Shown piece by piece: positions 8,274 to 16,657 of a stretch of DNA of 64,000 nt. A model generated the notes under the pieces. It was given only the letters and a program-made list of their open reading frames with translations. It did no database searches and had not been told where the DNA came from. This DNA comes from PALSA-1004 sp041483135 (GTDB lineage: Bacteria > Pseudomonadota > Gammaproteobacteria > Burkholderiales > SG8-41). Position 1 is the first letter of the stretch. Every line of letters starts with the position of its first letter. Position numbers and translations under genes: made by a program. The stretch lies in contig JBGPFE010000006.1 of NCBI GenBank assembly GCA_041483135.1, forward strand, positions 66,895 through 130,894, written 5' to 3'.

Positions 8274-8744
8274 TCACCAGCCGCCGTGGCTGCCGGCGAC
8301 CGCGCCGGCGACCGTGACCAGGCTCACGCCCAGCAGCACCCAGTGCAATCGCGCCGCCAGCGCAAACGTCGAGTCCGGATCGCGCTTCGCGCGCTCGATG
8401 AACCAGCGATGCAAAAACAGGGGCTCGAGCACAAACAGCATCAACGTAAACAGCACCCATACGAGTACCATCGCGTGCATCCACCAGTATTCGATGAGCG
8501 CAAATCGCTGCCACAGGTCGAACTGGTATACGAGATACAACCCGCTCAGCCCGGTGACGAGTGTCGTGACGCGTGCCTGAAGCGCAAACCCGCGCTCGAT
8601 GGTTTCGAAAAACACAATGCGCTCATCGGGCGTACGCAAGCGCCGCGTCGCCGGCAGCAGTACCGTGGTGACCATTGCAACGCCGCCGATCCACAGCACC
8701 ACGCCGAGCACGTGCAGCACGCGCGCCAGTATCAAGTCCGGCAT
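8274..8744 (-). CDS. Integral membrane protein of the cco operon, CopD-like
   Basis: This 156-residue protein has four hydrophobic helices and several membrane histidines, including RVLHVLGVVLWIGGVA near the N terminus and ARLHWVLLG near the C terminus. The histidine-plus-WIGG pattern recalls CopD-like and other small heme- or copper-associated membrane proteins. I do not assign a family firmly. The start at 8744 has GGAG about eleven bases upstream. It lies between two other membrane protein genes downstream of fixH, so a role in oxidase assembly or metal handling is plausible. Confidence 0.62.
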   Translation of the reverse strand: MPDLILARVLHVLGVVLWIGGVAMVTTVLLPATRRLRTPDERIVFFETIERGFALQARVTTLVTGLSGLYLVYQFDLWQRFALIEYWWMHAMVLVWVLFTLMLFVLEPLFLHRWFIERAKRDPDSTFALAARLHWVLLGVSLVTVAGAVAGSHGGW

Positions 8745-8799
8745 CGTGCGGCGGTCTCCGCAGAACAGATGCCAGCGCAATAACCTCGCCCGCCGGCCC

Positions 8800-9102
8800 T
8801 CATTCGCAGCAACCTTCCGGGGTCTCGCGTTTCGGGCAGCCGGCCGGCCGCTCCGGCGGAGGCAGCGGGCAGAAATTGTTGATGTCGGCCGCAGGGCGCT
8901 GCAGAAAACAGGTAAACGCGCTCGATCCTGCCGCAAACAGCCAGAACGCAAAAAATCCGAGCGTATACACCGCGGTCCGGCTCAGACCGAGCGGTTCGCC
9001 GAAGAGATGCAGATCCATCGGATCGAACAAAGTGAAAAAAATGCCTTCAGCAATTCCACCGACGATGAACGACGGCCACAGTACCCAGATTGCACGTTGC
9101 AT
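8800..9102 (-). CDS. Hypothetical two-helix membrane protein with a Cys-rich tail
   Basis: This 100-residue protein has two hydrophobic helices (about 5-27 and 42-64) and a C-terminal tail rich in Pro and Cys, ending in ETPEGCCE. AGGAGG lies just upstream of the ATG at 9102, a strong ribosome site. It starts ten bases after fixH and belongs to the cco operon. The terminal Cys pair could bind metal, but this is speculation. No family was recognised. Confidence 0.65.
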   Translation of the reverse strand: MQRAIWVLWPSFIVGGIAEGIFFTLFDPMDLHLFGEPLGLSRTAVYTLGFFAFWLFAAGSSAFTCFLQRPAADINNFCPLPPPERPAGCPKRETPEGCCE

Positions 9103-9111
9103 GTTGGCCTC

Positions 9112-9621
9112 CTATTGCGGCGTCAACTCTATTACCGACTGCGCGTAGCTCGATGCTTCTCCGGCCAGCCGCCAGGTGCGCGCCATATCCTCGAGCATCA
9201 CCACGCGCCTGCCTTCGATCTCTGCCGCGAGATCTCCTGCATAGACCCCGGGTGCCACCGCGTCCAGCACTATCACCTGGTCCGCGACAGCGCGGGTCGG
9301 ATGCACGAGCCGTAACCGCAGATCGCCGGGCAGCGTGTCGCTGCCGGTCAGCACCAACCGCACACGTCGCCTATCGACACCAAACGTGACACGCGCGCTG
9401 AGGGCGAGCCGCTCGGCCAGCTGCGCGCGCGACAGCGTCCGATTGATCGCAAGTCCGCGCTTGTAGTAATCGTCGGCGACCAGACCATCATCGGACCTGA
9501 TCGCAAGCCACAGCGTGTAGAAACCGGCCACTATCACCACCAACGGCCCGGCCATCAGTAGCCACGGCCACGGCTCGCGGTACCAGGGTTTTGCCATCAT
9601 GTTGTCCGTCAGTGTGGTCAT
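9112..9621 (-). CDS. fixH: FixH-family cbb3 oxidase assembly protein
   Basis: This 169-residue protein has one N-terminal membrane helix (about residues 20-42) followed by a periplasmic domain with the family signature DDYYKRGLAIN. FixH is needed for cbb3 oxidase biogenesis and is normally encoded with ccoG and ccoI. Here it follows ccoG by 16 bases, and GGGAGATCC precedes the ATG at 9621. A later ATG at 9579 would give a shorter protein. ccoI is not adjacent but lies about 9 kb away. Confidence 0.85.
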   Translation of the reverse strand: MTTLTDNMMAKPWYREPWPWLLMAGPLVVIVAGFYTLWLAIRSDDGLVADDYYKRGLAINRTLSRAQLAERLALSARVTFGVDRRRVRLVLTGSDTLPGDLRLRLVHPTRAVADQVIVLDAVAPGVYAGDLAAEIEGRRVVMLEDMARTWRLAGEASSYAQSVIELTPQ

Positions 9622-9637
9622 CCTGGATCTCCCTGGG

Positions 9638-11053
9638 TCAGCGCACGTAGAACACCGATTTCTCATCGGCCCTGATGCTCGCATCCGTGCTGTCCTTGAT
9701 ATGAAAACGCACCGGATGCGAGCCCGGCGAGGCTGTCGCCGGATCGATGCGCAGCGCAACCGGCACGGTAAGCATGGTCTCCGCCGGCACATCGATCGGC
9801 TGCGGCACGATTAACCGCATGCCTTCGATTCCGCTCGCGGTAATGACGACGGTGCGCGACCGCTCGGCGGTATTCATGATCTGCAGCCGGTACACATTCT
9901 CGAGCAAGCCGTCGGTCGTTTCACGCGCCAGTGCCGCACGGTCGCGGATCACGTCGACCTTGAGTGGAACGCGCAAATACAACAGCGCAAAAAACGCGGT
10001 CACAATCGCGAGCAGGATCGCGCTGTAGACAAGCGTGCGCGGCCGCAGCACGTGGCGCACGATATCGCGGTCCCGGTAGCTGCCGCGCACCGCGTTCTCG
10101 GTCGAGTAGCGGATCAGCCCGCGCGCATAGCCCATCTTGTCCATCACCTGGTCGCAACCATCGATGCATGCGGCGCAACCGATGCACTCATACTGCAGGC
10201 CGTTGCGGATGTCGATGCCCGTCGGGCACACCTGCACGCAGATGTCGCAATCGACGCAGGCACCGAGCCCTGCCGCCATGTAATCCGCGGACTTGCTGCG
10301 CGAGCCGCGCGGCTCGCCGCGCTGCGCGTCGTAAGTAATTATCAGCGAGTCGGAATCGAACATCACGCCCTGAAAGCGCGCGTACGGGCACATGTACTTG
10401 CAGACCTGCTCGCGCATCCAGCCGGCGTTGCCGTAGGTCGCGAAGCCGTAAAACAGGATCCAGAACGTCTCCCACGACCCCAGTCCCACGCCGGCCACTT
10501 CCGACGCCAGCGTCCGGATCGGCGTGAAATAGCCGACGAAAGTAAAGCCGGTCCACAGCGCAAGCGCGATCCACACCAGGTGCTTGACCGCCTTCTTGAG
10601 CAGCTTCCGGGTGTCGAGCACGCCTTGGTCCAGCCGCATGCGCTGCACCCGGTCGCCTTCGATGAAACGTTCGATCCACAGGAAGATCTCCGTATAGACC
10701 GTTTGCGGGCACGCGTAACCACACCACAGACGCCCTGCCACCGCTGTGAACAGAAACAGCGACAGCGCCGCGATGATCAGCAGCATGGTCAAGAAGATGA
10801 AATCCTGCGGCCACACCACTAGACCGAAGATGTAGAACTTGCGTGCCGCGAGGTCGAACAGCACCGCCTGCCTGCCGTTCCAGGTAAGCCACGCGATACC
10901 GTAATAGACGACCTGCGTAAGCAACACCAGCGCCACCCGCCAGCTCGCGAACCACCCGTGCACCGCGCGCGGGTAAATTGCGCGCTGCACTTCGTAGAGA
11001 TCGACCTCGACCGGCGAGTTGACCGGCATGAGTTCGGGCGCCCGGCCGTTCAC
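9638..11053 (-). CDS. ccoG: Cytochrome c oxidase accessory protein CcoG (polyferredoxin, RdxA/FixG family)
   Basis: This 471-residue membrane protein has about five helices, the motif WCGYACPQTVYTE, and two [4Fe-4S] ferredoxin motifs: CVDCDICVQVCPTGIDI and CIGCAACIDGCDQV. A periplasmic Ig-like FixG C-terminal domain follows. CcoG reduces copper for insertion into cbb3 oxidase. The gene overlaps the upstream cytochrome b561 gene by four bases. Its length and domain order are typical. Confidence 0.95.
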   Translation of the reverse strand: MNGRAPELMPVNSPVEVDLYEVQRAIYPRAVHGWFASWRVALVLLTQVVYYGIAWLTWNGRQAVLFDLAARKFYIFGLVVWPQDFIFLTMLLIIAALSLFLFTAVAGRLWCGYACPQTVYTEIFLWIERFIEGDRVQRMRLDQGVLDTRKLLKKAVKHLVWIALALWTGFTFVGYFTPIRTLASEVAGVGLGSWETFWILFYGFATYGNAGWMREQVCKYMCPYARFQGVMFDSDSLIITYDAQRGEPRGSRSKSADYMAAGLGACVDCDICVQVCPTGIDIRNGLQYECIGCAACIDGCDQVMDKMGYARGLIRYSTENAVRGSYRDRDIVRHVLRPRTLVYSAILLAIVTAFFALLYLRVPLKVDVIRDRAALARETTDGLLENVYRLQIMNTAERSRTVVITASGIEGMRLIVPQPIDVPAETMLTVPVALRIDPATASPGSHPVRFHIKDSTDASIRADEKSVFYVR

Positions 11054-11673
11054 CGCTGTTCTCCCCGGCGTGCCAGAAAAAACATGCGGCGCCAGACGTT
11101 ATGTCCGGTGAATGCATGCACCACGACTGCGCCAACATGCAATGCGAGATACGCGAACGCGGCTACCTGCCCGCCCTCGTGCAGTTCCTTGATCAGCCGC
11201 AACCAGCCGGTCGCGCGCGCGCCGGGCTCAAGCCAGACAAAGAGGATCACGCCGGTCACAGCCATCCACACGAATGCGAGCAGGCCGATCGCCTGCACCA
11301 GTCCGGCCAGCCCCTCATGCGTCGCACGTTTTGGAATATCGAAGCGCGCAAGCTCGGCGAGATCCCGCCATACCAGCGCAAACCGCATCCGCGTTACGGG
11401 AACCCATTCCACAAAACGCGTCGCGCGCGGCCCCAGGATCCCCCACAAAATGCGCAGGCTCAATGCCACGCTCATGCCGATGCCGAGCCAGCTGTGGATC
11501 GTAAACCCGGGATGCTCGCTACGCCGGTAATCACCGGCGAATTGACCGCTCACCAGAGCGGCGACGCCCAATACCGCTAGCGCCAGGTGGATCAAACGAG
11601 TCGGCAAGTCGATCGTATCGGCCGCTGCCGTTTCAGCCCCGGGTCGGGCATGCGGACTTTGAACATCGGGCAT
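11050..11673 (-). CDS. Cytochrome b561-type membrane protein
   Basis: This 207-residue protein has four hydrophobic helices carrying histidines at the positions expected for heme B in bacterial cytochrome b561 (PTRLIHLAL, TIHSWLGIG, ELHEGG, ALHVGAVVVHAF). It transfers electrons across or within the membrane. The start at 11673 lies four bases after the ccoP stop, and the gene overlaps ccoG by four bases, so it is embedded in the oxidase operon. That placement suggests service to oxidase electron supply or assembly. The electron donor is unknown. Confidence 0.87.
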   Translation of the reverse strand: MPDVQSPHARPGAETAAADTIDLPTRLIHLALAVLGVAALVSGQFAGDYRRSEHPGFTIHSWLGIGMSVALSLRILWGILGPRATRFVEWVPVTRMRFALVWRDLAELARFDIPKRATHEGLAGLVQAIGLLAFVWMAVTGVILFVWLEPGARATGWLRLIKELHEGGQVAAFAYLALHVGAVVVHAFTGHNVWRRMFFLARRGEQR

Positions 11674-11677
11674 GGGG

Positions 11678-12616
11678 TCATTTCTGAGGCTGCGCGGACA
11701 GCCCATAGACATAGGCCGCCAGCAAGTGGATTTTGCTTTCGTCCAGCAAATTCTTGTGCGCCGGCATTACGCTCACGCCTGCCGTCACCATGTTGGTACC
11801 GCGGCCCTTCAGGATGGTATCCATGATGGCGCTTTCCGTGCCGCCGTAAATCCAGATCTTGTCGGTCAGATTCGGCGCCCCAAGCGCCTGGTTGCCCTTG
11901 CCATCGGGGCCGTGGCAGGCGAAGCATATGGTGTTGTACTTGACCTTGCCGCGCGCCGCGCGCTGCCCGTCATGGGTGCTCCCGGACAGGCTCAAGACAT
12001 AATTCGCGACATCCCTGGCACCATCCTCGCCGCCTACGATCGCGCCCTGCGGCGGCATGACCCCGTTGCGGCCGTTGGTTATGCTGGCCTTGATCGTCTC
12101 GGGGTCGCCGCCGTACAACCAGTCGTTGTCGCGCAGATTGGGAAAGTCTTTCCCACCGCCGGCGTCCGACCCGTGGCATTGCGCGCAATAGGTGAGGAAC
12201 AGGCGTTGGCCGATCGCGCGCGCTTCGGGATCGGCGGCGACCGCCTTGATGTCCTGCTTCAGATACTTGTCGAAGATCGGGCCATACTGCGCCGCCGCCT
12301 GCTTTTGCTCGTCTTCATATTGCCGCGTGGAACTCCAGCCGAATGCGCCTGCGTAGCTGCCCAATCCAGGATACAGCGCCAGATAGATCAGGCTGAATAC
12401 AATCGTGACGTAGAACAACCACATCCACCAGCGCGGCAACGGGTTGTTCCATTCCGCGAGGTCTTCGTCCCAGGTATGGCCGGTGGTGCCGGCCTGCTCG
12501 CCCTTGACCAGGCGCTTCGTGGTGTAGGCGTACAGCAAGACGGCGCACGCAATGATGCTGACCACCGTGATCAACGCGATAGAGAAGGCCCAGAAATCGT
12601 TTGAAAAATCGCTCAT
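11678..12616 (-). CDS. ccoP: cbb3-type cytochrome oxidase diheme subunit III
   Basis: This 312-residue membrane-anchored cytochrome c feeds electrons to CcoO and CcoN. Two N-terminal helices flank the CcoP signature HTWDEDLAEWNNPLPRWW. Two heme-attachment motifs follow, CAQCH and CFACH, with the distal methionines probably in VMPPQG and VMPAHK. Its length and order are normal for the family. It follows ccoQ by nine bases. Confidence 0.96.
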   Translation of the reverse strand: MSDFSNDFWAFSIALITVVSIIACAVLLYAYTTKRLVKGEQAGTTGHTWDEDLAEWNNPLPRWWMWLFYVTIVFSLIYLALYPGLGSYAGAFGWSSTRQYEDEQKQAAAQYGPIFDKYLKQDIKAVAADPEARAIGQRLFLTYCAQCHGSDAGGGKDFPNLRDNDWLYGGDPETIKASITNGRNGVMPPQGAIVGGEDGARDVANYVLSLSGSTHDGQRAARGKVKYNTICFACHGPDGKGNQALGAPNLTDKIWIYGGTESAIMDTILKGRGTNMVTAGVSVMPAHKNLLDESKIHLLAAYVYGLSAQPQK

Positions 12617-12625
12617 GATTGTTCC

Positions 12626-12805
12626 TTAACGCTGTGCGGGCCTGTCTGTAATGCGAGCGTCCGCGTCCATGTCGTCCTCGAGCGGTACGCGCGCCGCCTC
12701 GTCGAATGCCGCGCGCCGCTTGCCGCTCCATGCCCACACAACGATGCCGATGAACACGACCAGCATCACCACCGTCATCACGCTGCCGAACAGGCTGTAA
12801 TTCAT
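12626..12805 (-). CDS. ccoQ: cbb3 oxidase small subunit CcoQ
   Basis: This 59-residue protein has a single membrane helix (residues 5-26) ending in WAWSGKRRAAFDEAAR, the recognisable CcoQ pattern, and an acidic tail. CcoQ stabilises the cbb3 complex. It sits in the normal place between ccoO and ccoP, six bases after ccoO. Confidence 0.9.
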   Translation of the reverse strand: MNYSLFGSVMTVVMLVVFIGIVVWAWSGKRRAAFDEAARVPLEDDMDADARITDRPAQR

Positions 12806-12810
12806 CGCGC

Positions 12811-13425
12811 TTACCTCACGTTTCTCAAGACGGTGCCGAGTCCCTGTAAATAGGCGATAACCGCGTCCTGCTCGGTCTTGCCCTTGGCGGCGTCGACGGC
12901 ACCGGCGATGTCCTCGTCGCTGTACGGTACGCCGACAAGCTTCAGTGCGCGCATCTTCGCCGGCAAGTCGTTCACGTCGAGAGGCGCGCGTTCGAGCCAC
13001 GAATAGGCGGGCATATTGGATTCCGGCACCACGTCGCGCGGATTGTTGAGATGCACGCGGTGCCAGTCGTCCGAATAGCGTCCGCCGATTCGCGCAAGAT
13101 CGGGACCGGTGCGCTTCGAGCCCCACAAAAACGGGTGCTCGTAAACAAATTCGCCGGCCACCGAATAATGGCCGTAGCGCTCGGTTTCGGCGCGGAACGG
13201 GCGGATCATCTGCGAATGGCACACGTTGCAGCCCTCGCGAATGTAAATGTCGCGCCCCGACAGCTGCAGCGCCGTATAGGGTTTCAATCCGGCTACCGGC
13301 TCGGTCGTCGAGCGCTGAAAATACAGCGGCACGATTTCGACCAGGCCGCCCACCGCGACGACCAGGATGATCAGCGCGATCAGCAGCCCCATGTTTTGTT
13401 CGATCACGTCGTGTCGATTGCTCAT
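12811..13425 (-). CDS. ccoO: cbb3-type cytochrome oxidase monoheme subunit II
   Basis: This 204-residue membrane-anchored cytochrome c has one N-terminal helix, then REGCNVCHSQMIRPFR containing the single CxxCH heme site. The distal methionine is probably in PESNMPAYSWL. The motifs and length are typical. It is the second gene of the operon, 16 bases after ccoN. Confidence 0.97.
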   Translation of the reverse strand: MSNRHDVIEQNMGLLIALIILVVAVGGLVEIVPLYFQRSTTEPVAGLKPYTALQLSGRDIYIREGCNVCHSQMIRPFRAETERYGHYSVAGEFVYEHPFLWGSKRTGPDLARIGGRYSDDWHRVHLNNPRDVVPESNMPAYSWLERAPLDVNDLPAKMRALKLVGVPYSDEDIAGAVDAAKGKTEQDAVIAYLQGLGTVLRNVR

Positions 13426-13441
13426 GTTTGTCTCTCCGGTC

Positions 13442-14869
13442 TCAGGCGTGCGCCAGCGCGACGGCGGGAATTCTCGCGTCGTCGACCGCGCGCTGTCCGG
13501 CGACCGTCTTCCAGACGTTGTAAACCATGATCAGCATGCCGGCGAAGAAGATGATGCCGCCAAGCAGCCGCACCGCGTAGTACGGGTACGTGGCCTTCAC
13601 GACCTCGGCGAAGCTGTATGTCAGCGTGCCGTCGGGATCGACCGCGCGCCACATCAGGCCCTGCATCACTCCGGCAATCCACATGGCGGTGATGTAAAGC
13701 ACGACACCGACCGTCGACACCCAGAAATGCAGGTCGATGAGCTTGACGCTGTACATCTCGGCGCGACCGAACAGGCGTGGAATCAGGTAGTACATCGCAC
13801 CGATGGACACCATGGCGACCCAGCCAAGGGCGCCCGAATGCACGTGGCCTATGGTCCAGTCCGTGTAGTGGGACAGTGCGTTGACGGTCTTGATCGACAT
13901 CATTGGTCCTTCGAAGGTCGACATGCCGTAGAACGACAACGAGGTCACCAGAAACTTGAGGATCGGGTCGGTCCTGAGTTTGTGCCACGCGCCCGACAGC
14001 GTCATGATGCCGTTGATCATCCCGCCCCACGACGGCGCGAGCAGGATCAGCGAGAACAGCATGCCAAGCGACTGCGCCCAATCCGGCAGCGCCGTGTAAT
14101 GCAAATGGTGCGGTCCCGCCCACATATAGGTGAAGATCAGCGCCCAGAAATGCACCACCGACAGCCGGTACGAATAGATCGGCCGCCCGGCCTGCTTCGG
14201 GATGAAGTAATACATGATGCCGAGGAAACCCGCGGTCAGGAAAAAACCGACCGCGTTGTGGCCGTACCACCACTGCACCATCGCGTCTTGTACGCCGGCA
14301 TACGCCGAGTACGATTTCCAGAAAGTAACCGGGATTTCGGCGCTGTTGACGATGTGCAGCAGTGCAATGGTCAGGATGAAAGAGCCGTAAAACCAGTTGG
14401 CGACGTAGATGTGCCTGATGCGGCGACTGGCGATGGTGCCGAAAAACACGACTGCATAGGCAACCCATACCAGCGTGATCAATATGTCGATCGGCCATTC
14501 GAGCTCGGCATATTCCTTGCCACTGGTAAAGCCGAGCGGCAGCGTGATCGCGGCCAGCACGATGATCGACTGCCAGCCCCAAAATGTGAATGCGGCGAGC
14601 CCGTCGCTGAACAAGCGCGCGTGGCAGGTGCGCTGCACTACGTAATACGAGGTCGCAAACAGCGCCGAGCCGCCGAAGGCGAAAATCACCGCGTTCGTGT
14701 GCAGCGGACGCAACCGTCCGTAGGACAGCCATGGCGCCAGGTTAAGCTCCGGCCAGATCAGCTGCGCGGCGATGATCACGCCGACCAGCATGCCGACCAC
14801 GCCCCACGCGACCGTCATGATCGAGAACTGCCGCACCACTTTGTAGTTGTACGTAGCCTGGTCGCTCAT
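13442..14869 (-). CDS. ccoN: cbb3-type cytochrome oxidase catalytic subunit I
   Basis: This 475-residue heme-copper subunit of the C family reduces O2 at low concentrations. About twelve helices are present, with histidine motifs RPLHTNAVIFAF, WWYGHNAVGFF, AGPHHLHYTALP and IGHVHSGALGW covering the heme B, heme b3 and CuB ligands. The start at 14869 has GGGGGAA upstream; an upstream ATG at 14914 is less likely. Two perfect FNR boxes lie upstream, and the nearer predicts a start at about 14894 with TACCAT as the -10 and a 25-base leader. Confidence 0.97.
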   Translation of the reverse strand: MSDQATYNYKVVRQFSIMTVAWGVVGMLVGVIIAAQLIWPELNLAPWLSYGRLRPLHTNAVIFAFGGSALFATSYYVVQRTCHARLFSDGLAAFTFWGWQSIIVLAAITLPLGFTSGKEYAELEWPIDILITLVWVAYAVVFFGTIASRRIRHIYVANWFYGSFILTIALLHIVNSAEIPVTFWKSYSAYAGVQDAMVQWWYGHNAVGFFLTAGFLGIMYYFIPKQAGRPIYSYRLSVVHFWALIFTYMWAGPHHLHYTALPDWAQSLGMLFSLILLAPSWGGMINGIMTLSGAWHKLRTDPILKFLVTSLSFYGMSTFEGPMMSIKTVNALSHYTDWTIGHVHSGALGWVAMVSIGAMYYLIPRLFGRAEMYSVKLIDLHFWVSTVGVVLYITAMWIAGVMQGLMWRAVDPDGTLTYSFAEVVKATYPYYAVRLLGGIIFFAGMLIMVYNVWKTVAGQRAVDDARIPAVALAHA

Positions 14870-14928
14870 CAATGCTTCCCCCTTGAATGGCGTTCGGTGC
14901 ATGGTAATGGGCATCCCCCGGATCGCTT

Positions 14929-14942
14929 TTGATCTACATCAA
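14929..14942 (-). promoter_or_regulatory. FNR box proximal to ccoN
   Basis: TTGAT-CTAC-ATCAA is a perfect FNR consensus. A centre at -41.5 predicts a minus-strand start near 14894, with a -10-like TACCAT at 14906-14901, giving a short leader to ccoN. Confidence 0.85.
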
Positions 14943-14974
14943 ATTGCGCGCGACGGCCTCCGGTTGCAGGCCCA

Positions 14975-14988
14975 TTGATCTACATCAA
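14975..14988 (+). promoter_or_regulatory. FNR box proximal to the APH/AAA kinase and crp/fnr genes
   Basis: This is a second perfect TTGAT-CTAC-ATCAA, identical to the one 46 bases away. In the plus direction it predicts a start near 15023, with TCTACT at 15011-15016 as the -10 and an 18-base leader to the ATG at 15041. The two boxes thus appear to serve the two divergent operons separately. Confidence 0.8.
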
Positions 14989-15040
14989 GCCCCGGTCTGC
15001 CGATCTGCGGTCTACTTGGCACTGCCACCGCAGGCAAAAT

Positions 15041-16657
15041 ATGACCGCCATGCATGCTTGCCAGGATACGTGCGCCGTGACGGGCGACGACAACGTACGC
15101 ATGCTCAATGCGCTGCGCAATCCGGCGTGCTATCCGCACGCAGTGCAGCACGTGGAGGTTCTTGAGACCCACATCTCGTGGGTGATACTGACCGGCAGTT
15201 ACGCCTACAAGGTCAAAAAACCCGTGAACCTCGGTTTCCTCGATTTCACCTCGCTTGCGGCACGCCGCCATTATTGCGAGGAGGAGCTGCGGCTCAATCG
15301 CCGGCTGGCGCCGCAGATCTATCTCGAAATGGTGACTATCACCGGCGCGCCCGGGCAACCGATCATCGGCGGCGCCGGGCCCGTACTCGAATACGCAGTG
15401 AAAATGCGTGAATTCCCGCAATCCGCGCTGCTCGATGCCGCGCTCTCGCGTGGCGGGGTCGGCATCCCCGTCATCGAGGCGCTGGCGCACAAGGTAGCCG
15501 CATTTCACGCCGCCTTGCCGCCCGCGCTGGCGATCGCCGACGATGCCACGGAAGAAGCGCTCGCGCCGGCGCTCGACAACTTCCGGCAGATGCTGCCGTT
15601 GCTCGACACGCCCGCCGAAATAGCGGCGCTCGTGGCGGTGCGCGACTGGACACATCGCGAGTACCGGTCCTACGCCGGCCACTTTACGCAACGCCACGCC
15701 AGCGGCTGCGTGCGCGAGTGCCACGGTGACCTCCATCTCGGCAACATCGCATTGATCGATGGTGTGCCAACACCGTTCGATTGCATCGAATTCAATCCGG
15801 CTTTGCGCTGGATGGACGTCATGAGCGAAGCGGCCTTCCTGATGATGGATCTGGAAGCACACGGCCGCCGCGATCTCGCCTACGTGTTTCTCAACGCCTA
15901 CCTCGAGGCGACCGGCGACTACGGCGGCGTGGCCGTGCTCCCGTTTTATCTCGTATACCGCGCGGTGGTACGCGCGAAAATCAGCTTGATCCGCGCAACT
16001 CAATCCGGCATGGCACCCGGGCAACGCCAGCTCGCGCTCGCGGCCTATCAGCGCTACATCACGCTCGCCGCTTCGTATACCAAGGCGCGGCGCGGGGCTG
16101 TCGTCATCATGCACGGGCTGTCGGGCTCCGGTAAAACCACGCTCACGCAATCGCTGCTCGCTTCGCTCGGCGCGGTACGCATTCGCTCCGATATCGAGCG
16201 CAAGCGGCTGCACGGCTTCGCTGCGCTCGCGCACACCGGCGCCGCGACTGGCGCCGGCATCTACTCCGCAGACGCGACGGCGCACACCTATGAGCAGCTC
16301 GCGCGGCACGCACGCGGCATCGCCGGTGCGGGTTTTCCGGCTATCGTCGACGCGACATTCCTTGAGCGCGCGCAGCGCGCCGGATTCCGCGCGCTGGCAA
16401 AAAAGCTCGGCGTGCCGTTTGCAATCTTGAGCATCGCCGCCCCGCACGAGTCACTGCGCATGCGTATCGCGGCCCGCGCCTCGCAATACGGTGATGCATC
16501 AGAAGCAACGCTCGCCGTGCTCGAAGCCCAGTTGGCGTCGCATGAACCGCTGAACGCAGACGAGCTGCATGACACGATCGAATTCGGCGCCGGAGATAAC
16601 GAAGCTGCAAGCGTGCACCGGGTGAACGATGCGCTGATGCGGCGGCTGCAGGGGTGA
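15041..16657 (+). CDS. Bifunctional APH-like kinase / AAA-type P-loop ATPase
   Basis: This 538-residue two-domain protein has an N-terminal aminoglycoside-phosphotransferase-like kinase fold, with catalytic-loop residues in CHGDLHLGNIAL and the metal-site Asp probably in PTPFDCIEFN. The C-terminal P-loop kinase domain begins about residue 350, with Walker A GLSGSGKT. Such fusions are common near oxidase and stress genes, but their substrate is not established; small-molecule or protein phosphorylation is possible. The ATG at 15041 has AGG six bases upstream, and another ATG follows at 15050. It is coupled to the next gene by a GTGA overlap and is driven by an FNR-box promoter. Confidence 0.8.
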   Translation: MTAMHACQDTCAVTGDDNVRMLNALRNPACYPHAVQHVEVLETHISWVILTGSYAYKVKKPVNLGFLDFTSLAARRHYCEEELRLNRRLAPQIYLEMVTITGAPGQPIIGGAGPVLEYAVKMREFPQSALLDAALSRGGVGIPVIEALAHKVAAFHAALPPALAIADDATEEALAPALDNFRQMLPLLDTPAEIAALVAVRDWTHREYRSYAGHFTQRHASGCVRECHGDLHLGNIALIDGVPTPFDCIEFNPALRWMDVMSEAAFLMMDLEAHGRRDLAYVFLNAYLEATGDYGGVAVLPFYLVYRAVVRAKISLIRATQSGMAPGQRQLALAAYQRYITLAASYTKARRGAVVIMHGLSGSGKTTLTQSLLASLGAVRIRSDIERKRLHGFAALAHTGAATGAGIYSADATAHTYEQLARHARGIAGAGFPAIVDATFLERAQRAGFRALAKKLGVPFAILSIAAPHESLRMRIAARASQYGDASEATLAVLEAQLASHEPLNADELHDTIEFGAGDNEAASVHRVNDALMRRLQG

